20,197 nt of DNA from assembly GCA_020650975.1 (NCBI GenBank), contig JAIPMN010011966.1:1-20197 (forward strand), written 5' to 3'. Below, piece by piece: positions 9,037-17,225 of this stretch. Each line of letters opens with the position of its first letter. The first letter of the stretch is position 1. Made by a program: the position numbers and the translations under genes. The notes below the pieces were generated by a model, which searched no databases, was not told where the DNA came from, and saw nothing but the letters and a program-made list of their open reading frames with translations. The DNA comes from Apostichopus californicus. Its lineage: Eukaryota > Echinodermata > Holothuroidea > Aspidochirotida > Stichopodidae.

Positions 9037-11490
9037 GTAAGAAAATTCCGCATTCAATACGTGCACCTTGTTCGAAAAAAATGGAAAGATCAATAAACGA
9101 AAGATAAAAAGGAAAATTGATAGAGGTTTGCGTATCAATCATCAAAGTCCCTGACATTTCAAGCCGGAGGCCCCCGGGATTGTCAATCTCTCTTTGAAGC
9201 TACACTTTTCATGTGTTTGTTTCTCTCTGTGAAGTATTCTGTTAAGTCCAGTTAGGTTGATCACACAAATAGCTTTGCTCCATAAGTTCCTCATTAGTTT
9301 TATTGCCGGCTTAGTGTACCCGTGTTATGTTTAATAAGTAGGTGATATTGTTGTAAATTTTACATATCACACAGGCCCAGGCCGGCATGTCCCCCCCCCC
9401 CAATGTCCATCGAAAAACCTATGCTTATGGCTGAATGACTTAGAGAGAAGGCATATATCAAAAAGGCATGAACTATAGCATCTAGGAGGTATTGGGGTCA
9501 CCATATTTTCTAGATGTAAATTATAAAGTGAGGTCCATCCAGGAAATTCCACTGCTGTATCATCAGAAACAGGTTTTGCCAAAAATTTGTAAAACAGGTC
9601 CAAAATGAGCTAAAGGGGTTTGACTGACTCAAACTGTATTAAAATGACGAATGCACACCAACTGGACTGAAAGCGGTCAGACTCAGAACTGAACAGGTCT
9701 GATGACCCTAGTGATGAACTAGGTCAAGAAAGGACAGACTTATAACTGAGCCCCGTACATTGAATAGCCGATAGATCACAGATTCAGTTAAAAACTGCTG
9801 CAGACTGCCGAATGCCAATCAGGAAAACAATATGAATATTGAGTTTTTGCAGATTGAAGCCAGCGCGAATTAAAACTGGCAAAACCTTGTTCAGTCTTAA
9901 GAAAATTGGGTGGTCTGACTCCACAAGTATTTGATTACTTTTTTCAGATCTCCCTTCATTTCATCAAGTTTATAATTTGTATATTAAAAATTGTTTTACC
10001 GATTGTCTCATTGTATACACTATACACTCTTAGCAACAAGGGGTTCCAGACTGTAAGAGACCCGAAAAGTTCCAAAAACATGACAAGTTGGAACCCTTTT
10101 CTATTCTAAGTAACTCTTTGAAATAAGCCTTGAAGAACCCGAAAAGGTTCCAAATAAAGTGAAATTTTTTGCCAAGAGTGTAATATCCATTTCTGTCATA
10201 CATTTTCTGTAAGTTTGTGTACATACTGAAGAAATGATAAATAAATGAATGAATGAATGACATTCAATTTCAAACCACCCTTGGATTCACAACTTTCCAA
10301 GTTTCACTGGTTAATTGAGTTGGGTTGGTTCGTTTGCAGGGGCAGTGTGTGGCAGGCTTCTATGTTAATAGCCATGTGGCTCTTTCAGTAGAGTTGATGT
10401 ATCTGGCTGTCTATTGTTATAAGCCCATTACCATCAAAGTTCTTTCTCCCTTATTAATGGATGTAGTGAAGTAAGCATGCGTGCACATTGAATTAACCCT
10501 TCTCCAAACGAAACTTTATCAGCTCTTTTTGTGAACCTGTCAACCCCTTTTCTTTTAAAGACAAGTGGATACATTCCTGTCTTAAATTGTGTTATACTAG
10601 TTACACATGTCGATGATTTTAGTTTGTCAGATCTTGTTAAAGGAACTGCAGATTGCCATGAAAAACAGAATCTTTTGAAAATGACTAAGTCCACCTGCAT
10701 GATTCAAATATTAACTCTGTGAAATTGCCCTATTTTAAAGCTTTTAAATAGCTCTTTTAACAGTAGTTAGCAAATAAGAAATAAATACATGCATGCCGTA
10801 CTTCTACTCAGTCTATGCCACTCGATGGAAAGCTTTCAAACACCTGCAGGTTTAATAACTCCAACATTGGACTTTTCCTTTGGTCAACCGTTGTCATTAA
10901 ATGGTTATATTTTAACCTCCTTTCAAAAGTGGTACTGTATGAGACTGAGCCCTGTGATATGCAAATCTGTGTTTGATATCGCTCGCTTTCTGCCCAATGA
11001 ACTCTTTCATCCCTGGCGTGGCCCTTGAATAGACATTTTGCTTTATGAATACCAGATCAAATCACTGTTAAGTGTCTATCCTGATTTGATCTTTCTAAGT
11101 ATAGGCAAACATTCTGGTCTCCAATCACCCAGCGAGGTGTGAAATTGAACTAGATTACAGTGTTCAGCGGTTGTGCCGCTTCTGTGAAAGGGCGTCAATG
11201 TAAATTGAGCTGCTATGGATATATTGGAAATTTCTCACAATTTCGTACTTTCTATACAGTCATACTTTCATAAACATCCCATAGTATTTTCTGGTTCCCC
11301 CATCTTGTGATGAAATTGGAGGGGGGGGGGGAGGGTGGATGGGATGGGGTAAACAGATCTACTGCTACGTGATTAAAAATATCCTCTCCTCTAACCCAAA
11401 ACTTGATAGTTGGGTATGTTGACTACTGACCATTATTAATTATATCTTCTCCTTCAGTTTCTCAATTTTTGTTTGTTTTCTAACTAACAG
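9037..11490 (+). other. Intron 4 (2.45 kb, the longest in the window)
   Basis: From GTAAGA to acceptor TTTTCTAACTAACAG, which has a good branch-like CTAAC. It contains a C-run at 9391-9401 (the only long C-run inside the gene), a TA-flanked MITE at 10023-10180, a short ATGA microsatellite near 10240-10260 and a G-rich tract at 11319-11349. Open frames of 60-90 codons around 10434-11028 have no domain, cysteine pattern or splice context. A missed exon of the same phase class cannot be excluded in this length. Confidence 0.7.
10021..10182. mobile_element. 158-bp MITE flanked by TA
   Basis: The element proper is 10023-10180. The ends CACTCTTAGCAA and the reverse complement of TTGCCAAGAGTG differ at one of 12 positions, and both are flanked by TA. 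Inside, the motif ACCCGAAAAG-GTTCC occurs directly and inverted (about 10061, 10090 and 10138), so the element can fold on itself. TA duplication with short inverted ends fits a Tc1/mariner-type MITE, although two-base evidence for target duplication is weak. Confidence 0.65.
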
Positions 11491-11616
11491 CGATACCTGA
11501 TCCTTGTAGTAGCAGACCCTGTCTTAATGGAGGATTTTGTATCAGAGGAACCTTATCCTGTTCATCATTCCAGTGTGTTTGCGTAGCCGGTTACAGCGGA
11601 GAACGCTGCCAGATAG
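11491..11616 (+). CDS. Exon 5: EGF-like module with seven cysteines
   Basis: 126 bp, acceptor CTAACTAACAG, donor GGTACTC (a weak donor), phase 1-1. The peptide contains DPCSSRPCLNGGFC, then LSCSSFQCVC, then VAGYSGERCQI. The extra cysteine lies six residues after C3 and four before C4, exactly as in exons 3 and 4. The second extra site, however, is the normal glycine (AGY), so one cysteine has no obvious partner. CSSRPC fits the C1-x-S-x-P-C2 O-glucose consensus. CVAGYSGERC fits the C5-xx-G-Y/F-S/T-G O-GlcNAc (EOGT) consensus. These are the modifications known from Notch-type EGF modules; use here is inferred. Confidence 0.93.
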
Positions 11617-12536
11617 GTACTCGAAGCATCACTACGATATAAACTCACGAAGGGTTCTCCACCCGGTCTATATTACGTTAAAAATCCAACAAACGTCCTC
11701 CTAAAGCCCATTGTATCTTTGAAGACACCATCTATACAAAAGCCTGTGGTCAACAGTTTTTCACTTTCTAAATTGATTTTCACTCTGGTGTGACATAAGT
11801 GAAACTATGGTGATTTCATTTTGTACGCACATTTTACTCTATACTTGGTCGCAAAATTAAATTGGATATCGAAATTTGACGACACAAAAGATGCCAGGCC
11901 GAGTGGTGGCGGTGGCATTTGAAGCAATGAGGCTTAGCAATCGGGAGGTTCCGGGTTTGATACTTGATCGGGTCATAGTAAGGAGGGCTTTTCATTCTAA
12001 GAACAAGCTACGGTTTTCCCATCTTTAATGGCTTTCTACATTGAAAAGATTCCAATTTTGAGTTAAAGATGTTGAATTGGACGGCCACTCGACGTGCGAG
12101 TTGTAATCCATAAGCCTTCTCCCACATTTGTGGCCGCTTAAGCGTCGTAAAAATAACTGCTGATCTCTATTTTTAATTATTATTATCATGATTATTATGA
12201 TAAGTGGTTTAACTTTTAAATTATCTATGTCATTGTTAACAATAGTTTATTTCGAAGTGCTTGTTGTGCCGGCTATTTAGTGCAGCTCACAGGTCCAACA
12301 CTGTTTTACAGCATCATTGCATTCTATAGATCCAGCATCTTCGTATGCTATGGGATATTTATAGTGATGGCTGTAGCTATGTTGTACTGGTTGGTCTAGG
12401 AGGGCGTAGAATTTGACTTTGTTCACCTTCATGTTCTAAAAAGTCTGCAGAACTAAATACTTTCAGCTTAATGGGTTACTATATTTAAGTTCTGTTACAA
12501 CTTTGTCACTCTTTTTGTTACTCTTCTCAACATTAG
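11617..12536 (+). other. Intron 5 (0.9 kb)
   Basis: From GTACTC to acceptor CTTCTCAACATTAG. About a third is a tRNA-derived SINE (11890-12205). The rest shows no coding or RNA signal. Confidence 0.75.
11890..12205 (+). mobile_element. tRNA-derived SINE (approximate ends)
   Basis: A degenerate polymerase III promoter is visible: an A-box-like GGCCGAGTGGTGG at 11897-11909 and a B-box-like GGTTTGATAC at 11954-11963, about 50 bp apart as in tRNA genes of the Leu/Ser type. A non-tRNA body follows and ends in an ATT-rich tail (about 12170-12205). The head does not fold into an intact tRNA, so it is a retrotransposed element rather than a tRNA gene. Ends are approximate because no target duplication was identified. 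Confidence 0.6.
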
Positions 12537-12665
12537 CCCCTTTTGTGGTTACTAATCCATGTAACAGTTTCCCCTGTGAGAATGGTGGAGTCTGTTATCA
12601 ACAAGGCTCAGGTTATGTTTGTCTCTGCCCGGATGGAATTTCAGGAGTCAGTTGCCGCTCAGTAG
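12537..12665 (+). CDS. Exon 6: canonical EGF-like module
   Basis: 129 bp, acceptor CTTCTCAACATTAG, donor GGTATGT, phase 1-1. The peptide contains NPCNSFPCENGGVC, then GYVCLCPDGISGVSC. It has six cysteines with loops 4, 5, 8, 1 and 8, a textbook EGF without the extra pair seen in exons 3 and 4. CNSFPC fits the O-glucose consensus. The donor GTATGT is unusual in that the minisatellite of intron 6 begins on it, so the exon boundary is also the first repeat boundary. Reading past the donor meets a stop within four codons, which supports the splice site. Confidence 0.93.
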   Translation, partial: PLLWLLIHVTVSPVRMVESVINKAQVMFVSARMEFQESVAAQ

Positions 12666-13920
12666 GTATGTATTGACATGATTGTGTCAGGTACAGTACA
12701 TTGCATGTTGTGATTATAAGGAAGAAGTCGGTTATTCCACCTAGAATTGGGTTTGATTTGCTTTATATTAAACTTGCTGTCACCAGGTATGTATTGACGG
12801 GATGGTGTTGATGTGGTGTTAGGTAAAATGTATTGCATGTTATCTGTGAGGGAGGAGTCTGTTATCCATCTAGGATTGTGTTTGATTTGCTTTATATTAA
12901 ACTTGCTGTTCACCAGGTATGTATTAACGGGATGGTGTTGATGTGGTGTAAATTGTATTGCATGTTACCTGTGAGGAAGGAAACTGTTATTCCACGTAGA
13001 ATTGGGTTTGATTTGCTTTATATTAAACTTGCTGTTCACCAGGTATGTATTAACGGGATGGTGTTGATGTGCACGGTGTTAGGTAAATTGTATTGCATGT
13101 TATCTGTGAGGGAGGAGTCTGTTATTCCATCTAGGATTGTGTTTGAATTGCTTTATATTAAACTTGCTGTTCACCAGGTATGTATTAACGGGATGGTGTT
13201 GATGTGCATGGTGTTAGGTAAATTGTATTGCATGTTAGATGTGTGGGAGGAGTCTGTTATCCATCTAGGATTGGGTTTGATTTGCTTTATAGTAAACTTG
13301 CTGTTCACCAGGTATGTATTGATGTGGTGGTATTGATGTGGTGTTATGTAAATTGTATTGCATGTTACATGTGAGGGAGTAGTCTGTTATCCATCAAGGA
13401 TTGTGTTTGATTTGCTTTATATTAAACTTGCTGTTCACCAGGTATGTATTAACGGGATGGTGTTGATGTGGTGTAAGGTAAAATGTATTGCATGTTATCT
13501 GTGAGGGAGGAGTCTGTTTTTCTATCTAGGATTGGGTTTGATTGCTTTATAGTAAACTTGCTGTTCACCAGGTATGTATTGATGTGGTGGTATTGATGTG
13601 GTGTTAGGTAAATTGTATTGCATGTTAGATGTGAGGGAGGAGTCTGTTATCCATCTAGGATTGGGTTTGATTTGCTTTATAGTGAACTTGCTGTTCACCA
13701 GGTATGTATTGATGTGGTGGTGTTGATGTGATGTCAGGGTAATTGTATTATGTGTTGTGATTATGTGGAAGAAGTCTGTTATTCCATCTAGAATTGGATT
13801 TGATTTTACTTTGTTTAAACCTTTCTGTTGACCAATATAAGGACATGATGGTGTTGATGTGGTGTCAGCTATGTCGTTCATTATTATGTGGAAGAAGTCT
13901 GTTATTCCACCTAAATCCCA
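12664..13920. repeat. Intronic minisatellite, about ten units of ~130 bp, starting on the exon 6 donor
   Basis: GTATGTATT occurs at 12666, 12787, 12917, 13043, 13178, 13312, 13442, 13572 and 13702. A degenerate unit starts near 13836. Intervals are 121, 130, 126, 135, 134, 130, 130, 130 and 134 bp. A typical unit runs GGTATGTATTAACGGGATGG ... TGTTGATGTGG ... TGCTTTATATTAAACTTGCT ... TTCACCA. The first GTATGT is the splice donor of exon 6. From the second unit on, it is preceded by CACCAG, so each boundary reads CAG followed by GTATGT. Open frames on both strands (12833-13336, 13522-13932) come from the repeat periodicity and are not genes. Confidence 0.95.
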
Positions 13921-14162
13921 GAAGCTTGGCATCCAATAGGTATATGTAAGGAGGGGTATTATGTTTTACAAATTTTAATGCAAACTACTATAAAATTATA
14001 GTAAAGAATCAAGAAAACTTGTAGCACGTTAGTTCTGTTCCTGTAGTGGAAGGGAGGGTTATACGTCTACCAAATTCTTCATACATGTTAAAAATGATCG
14101 ATGTCATTGTAGCATGTACACTATCATTTAGGGTCTGTTTTACCTGTAACTTGTTTCCATAG
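13921..14162 (+). other. Remainder of intron 6
   Basis: After the minisatellite, about 240 bp of AT-rich sequence lead to the acceptor TTGTTTCCATAG of exon 7. Nothing else is recognisable. Confidence 0.7.
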
Positions 14163-14318
14163 TAACACCTTCCACGGACAGCTGTAGCAACAACCCGTGT
14201 CGCAATTCTGCAACCTGCTATAACAGTTACGACAGCACCAGTGGCCCTGTGTATACATCTCAATATGCATGCGTGTGCAGTGCGGGATTCGGTGGTCAGA
14301 ATTGTGCCCAAAATTTGA
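14163..14318 (+). CDS. Exon 7: EGF-like module with long C3-C4 loop
   Basis: 156 bp, acceptor TTGTTTCCATAG, donor AGTAAGT, phase 1-1. The residues contain DSCSNNPCRNSATC, then QYACVCSAGFGGQNC. It has six cysteines, but the loop between C3 and C4 is 17 residues (YNSYDSTSGPVYTSQYA), about twice the length in neighbouring modules. This makes it the largest EGF exon here. RNSAT between C2 and C3 fits the O-fucose consensus. A longer C3-C4 hairpin is tolerated in EGF folds and can form a binding surface; this is inference. Reverse-strand open frames over this exon are shadows. Confidence 0.92.
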
Positions 14319-14829
14319 GTAAGTAGTCGAAAAAATGTACACTTCCGCTCCTTTTGACTGGGTAAGCGATGACTATATGTGCCAATAGTGGGATGCACAT
14401 TGAATCACATTGACTCACATTGAATCACATGGACTCACGTTGAATCACATTGAATCACATTGAATCACATTGAATCACATTGACTCACATTGAATCACAT
14501 TGAATCATATTGATTCACATCACATTGACTCACATTGAATCCTTGTGTCGCCATTTGTCACAACTGAGACGAAAACCATGAAACCCTCGAAATGAAAAAT
14601 ATTTGACAAATTGATAACATTCTTTTATGCTACTTTGTAACTTGCCAGTCTATCAGGCATTTTTCATTTGTCGTCAGTATACTACCATGGAACGGAACTT
14701 CCTTGTGTCTGTTCAGTGTAAGTCTGCTCGTCTGTGTGAACTAGAGACGGGCGAAAATAATTTGACTTTTGGATCATTCTTTACATTTATATGTGACCAT
14801 CTTTTTTTTGTCTTGTTGTCCTTTCATAG
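14319..14829 (+). other. Intron 7 (0.5 kb)
   Basis: From GTAAGT to acceptor CTTGTTGTCCTTTCATAG. About 145 bp are occupied by a 10-bp satellite (14396-14540). The rest has no recognisable signal. Confidence 0.8.
14396..14540. repeat. 10-bp satellite, TGAATCACAT, about 14 copies
   Basis: Twelve consecutive 10-bp units fill 14401-14520, mostly TGAATCACAT with TGACTCACAT and a few other variants. Then a 5-bp half unit CACAT shifts the register, and one and a half more units follow. Period and variants can be read directly. The array lies about 75 bp after exon 7. Confidence 0.96.
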
Positions 14830-14976
14830 ATTTTGGAGGAACAGATCAGTGTGCCTTGGTACAACGTTGTCAGAACGGCGGGGAATGTCGGAACTGCTAC
14901 CTTTCCTTCAGCAACCGGATCACTGACTTTTGTAAATGCCCAGTTGGTTTCATTGGCCGATATTGCAGTATTGTTT
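14830..14976 (+). CDS. Exon 8: EGF-like module with seven cysteines
   Basis: 147 bp, acceptor TTGTCCTTTCATAG, donor TGTAAGT, phase 1-1. The peptide contains DQCALVQRCQNGGECRNC, then DFCKCPVGFIGRYCSIV. Six cysteines give a normal EGF (loops 5, 5, 14, 1, 8). A seventh cysteine sits only three residues after C3 (ECRNC), a different place from the extra cysteine in exons 3 to 5. The C3-C4 segment is long (14 residues). The first codon is completed by the A of exon 7, giving asparagine. The frame stays open for a short way past the donor, but the domain ends at the donor and the consensus TGTAAGT is strong. Confidence 0.92.
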
Positions 14977-15152
14977 GTAAGTATTATTTATTGTGTGGAG
15001 GGGGAGGGGGCATGAGGGTGGGGCAGGTGTTGGGACTCCAAATGGTGGGAATTTCTAAAGAGCTATCTAGACTTTGAACAAGGATACTTTCTTTTGTAAC
15101 TGCTTGGTTGTTTTTATCGACAAAGATTACAGTATTTAATACAATTGTTATT

Positions 15153-15197
15153 GGGGGTGGGGGGGGGGGGTATCGGGAGTTGGGAGGGCGATTGGGT
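15153..15197 (+). other. G-rich tract with potential to form a G-quadruplex
   Basis: Runs of 5, 12, 3, 3, 3 and 3 guanines separated by loops of one to seven bases lie on the coding strand. Four or more G-runs meet the usual quadruplex pattern both for the non-template DNA and for the intron RNA. Similar tracts lie at 14996-15033 and 15317-15354 in the same intron. Folding is inferred, not shown. Confidence 0.5.
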
Positions 15198-16359
15198 TTA
15201 TGTATAGACAAACAATCTTTGCAGACATCTGGAAACATACTCAGTTGGTTTGTTACTGCAGAATGTGTTGCTTTGTGTAAATGCAATATCAATAATACAC
15301 AGATGATAAAATCCAAGGGGAGGTGAAGAGGGGCAGGGGAGAGTGGGGGCGGGAGATATGTGGTGGTATATATGTTCAGAAACTTCATAATGCTTCATAA
15401 TGTTTGTGGCAGCTTGAAGTAGTCCCAGGTTGTGACAATGGACTCATTCAATCTCCTTGTTAACAGCAAATTAATTATTAGTGTAATCTCTTAATAATAT
15501 ATTTGTAACCTCTAGTTTTGAATAATCCGTATAAGAAAGGACAGAATGAGTCTTTGAAAGAGCAAAGAACTTCTTGCAAAGAACAGGATTTTTAAACAGC
15601 CCGCTGACTTTTGGATAACGAGTCCTGTGCATGACCAACAGTATAGCTACACAGCTTTGGTGAACACAGAACACATTAACTTCACTTAACTTAACTTAAC
15701 ATAGAAAAACAATGGAGAGTCAGGCAGGGTGCATCTGTCTTAAGACCCCAAGACTGATCTAGTTTTGGGCCTGTCGGGTAAATTTCAAAAATTCAGTGTA
15801 CAACTAAGACTGCTGAGTTTGAACAGATATAACTAATCACATGGAAATCGATTGTCATGTGACCTAATATCCCGATTCCCGAACACCTCTTGCTGACAGA
15901 AACCAGTAATTACTGTGTGGGGCTGTGCTCAGCCATCCTTTATCGTGCTGCATCAGTTGTAAGACTGTGGGTCGATCTTCGGCAACCGTCGAAAACTTGG
16001 GCACGATGCATAGTGGAGTCGATTCTGGTCGTGGTCGGTCGGTCGGGGCCACCCTTAGAGTGGAACAGATCACTTTTAAATGATATCGGCGCTATTCAGA
16101 AGCCTCATTTCTCGGCGTATACCATGCTCCCATAGTATTTGATGCATGTGGGCTAGTGAGAATATTTTGAATCTTTTCTTTACATAGATACTTGCATACA
16201 ATACATTGATAATTGCTAAGTATAATAAGACAGCAACATGCAAGTTTTAAAATCCTGCTCTTAATTTTGTTTTTAATATTCCTTTTTTCCCTTCTTTCCT
16301 TTTGGATCTTTTCTTTGGAAAACAAAGAAATGGCTATTTAGGGATCGACACCAACTGAT

Positions 16360-16442
16360 GGCTGGATAGCTCAGTTGGTAGATGGCTACTACTCTTGTAT
16401 ATATCCAGAGTTCACTGGTTCGATATCCTGTTAATTGTAGCC
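16360..16442 (+). repeat. tRNA-like sequence, probably a SINE head or tRNA pseudogene
   Basis: GGCTGGA at the start pairs with TGTAGCC at the end, with one mismatch and one G-T pair. An excellent A box TAGCTCAGTTGG (16367-16378) and a good B box GGTTCGATATC (16417-16427) lie between them. The T arm pairs poorly, no proper anticodon stem is evident, and 83 nt is long for this tRNA type. I therefore call it a decayed tRNA-derived element rather than a functional tRNA gene. It ends 94 bp before exon 9. Confidence 0.6.
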
Positions 16443-16536
16443 ATAATTTTCTCTCCTCTTTGCCACTGTTTTATAATTTCCCAGTCAGTTTTCCTCCGTT
16501 GTTCGTTAATACTTGTACGTTCTACTCGCTCGGCAG

Positions 16537-16656
16537 ATTTTGACCCCTGTCGTAGTGACCCTTGTAACAACGGCGGAACCTGCACTCCATTCTTCTCATA
16601 TTTCACCTGTCAATGCCGTCCATCCTTCACTGGTGTAACTTGCGGCAACGTCGCTG
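16537..16656 (+). CDS. Exon 9: canonical EGF-like module
   Basis: 120 bp, acceptor TCGGCAG, donor GGTGAGT, phase 1-1. The residues contain FDPCRSDPCNNGGTC, then YFTCQC, then RPSFTGVTCGN. It has six cysteines with loops 4, 5, 8, 1 and 8. CRSDPC fits the O-glucose consensus and CNNGGTC the O-fucose consensus. The serine before phenylalanine replaces the usual glycine in the C5-C6 loop. This is the last EGF module before the HYR block. The acceptor has a mixed rather than strongly pyrimidine-rich tract, but domain and phase agree. Confidence 0.93.
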
Positions 16657-16976
16657 GTGAGTATGGCAAAATGGTGAAAGCATATCGCCAATTATCCGCC
16701 CACCGGCGATATCTATGAGCCTCATACTTGTCTCTACGTTTCTTTAACCACTGTTTTCGTCATATCTGCCTCTGTGTGGGCTTCACTGAGTTGTCTCAGG
16801 GAATGGTCAGGGAGTGGGGAGTCACTGAAGGAATCAGTTCAAGGTGACAAACGTGTACACAGCATGTTGCGTTTTAGTTGATAGCATCAAACTCATAATT
16901 TCAAAAAAAAAATGAACTAAGGGTTTTTAATCATATTCTGAGGTCAAGCACTTTCCTGTTGGTTGTCTTCTGCCAG
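16657..16976 (+). other. Intron 9 (320 bp)
   Basis: From GTGAGT to acceptor TTGTCTTCTGCCAG. It is the shortest intron outside the HYR array, and no other signal is seen in it. Confidence 0.85.
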
Positions 16977-17225
16977 ACTTCGTTGCTCCGGTGGTTCGAA
17001 ATTGTCCACCAAGTGATATCACAGTAACCCCTAGCAACCAGTTCCAGGGGTATGCCATTGTAAGCTGGACGGAACCCTCGGCAGTGGATTCTACAGTGTT
17101 TACCTCCCGAAGCAGAGATCCAGGGGCACTTTACCAGCTCGGCACCTTCTTCCAGGTTACCTATACCTTTTCCGATGCCTCTGGCAATGTAGCTACCTGC
17201 ACTTTTGATGTCACTGTAAATCCTG
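16977..17225 (+). CDS. Exon 10: HYR module, typical two-cysteine form
   Basis: 249 bp, acceptor GTTGTCTTCTGCCAG, donor GGTAAGT, phase 1-1. The 83 residues begin around FVAPVVRNCPPSDITVTPSN and end NVATCTFDVTVNP. The NCP near the start, VSWTEPSAVD, the LGTFFQVTYTFSDASGNVATC segment and the last two strands match HYR very closely. The two cysteines are the conserved pair. It is clearly more divergent from exons 11-13 than those are from each other, so it predates the tandem array. An open frame on the reverse strand is a shadow. Confidence 0.95.

Larger units (their letters stand above)
14977..16536 (+). other. Intron 8 (1.56 kb)
   Basis: From GTAAGT to the acceptor CTCGCTCGGCAG. It contains three G-rich tracts (14996-15033, 15153-15197, 15317-15354), all on the coding strand, a short TTAAC microsatellite near 15678-15703, a GGTC microsatellite near 16032-16048 and a tRNA-like element at 16360-16442. 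Reverse-strand frames with proline runs around 14984-15398 are translations of the G-rich tracts and are not genes. No further EGF-like exon was found by eye. Confidence 0.7.

Noticed and set aside
10434..11028. Several 60-90 codon frames on both strands in intron 4
   Set aside because: No cysteine pattern, no domain, and no acceptor/donor pair in phase 1 that would give an EGF or HYR exon.
12833..13336. 167-codon open frame, the longest in the window
   Set aside because: It lies wholly inside the ~130-bp minisatellite, repeats the same peptide with each unit, has no domain features and sits in an intron. The periodicity explains the open frame.
13522..13932. 136-codon reverse-strand open frame
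   Set aside because: Also a product of the minisatellite; peptide repeats follow the DNA unit.
14009..14398. 129-codon reverse-strand frame
   Set aside because: Shadow over EGF exon 7, whose plus-strand frame has the cysteine pattern, splice sites and phase.
14396..14540. CRISPR-like array
   Set aside because: Units are 10 bp without spacers, and the window is eukaryotic.
14984..15398. Proline-rich reverse-strand frame
   Set aside because: Translation of G-rich intron tracts; no domain or splice context.
15864..16135. GC-rich patch with overlapping frames on both strands
   Set aside because: No domain, no RNA gene motif that I recognise; only a short GGTC microsatellite could be supported.
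16360..16442. Functional tRNA gene
   Set aside because: Promoter boxes are good, but the T arm does not pair, no clean anticodon stem is seen and length is atypical; kept as tRNA-like repeat.
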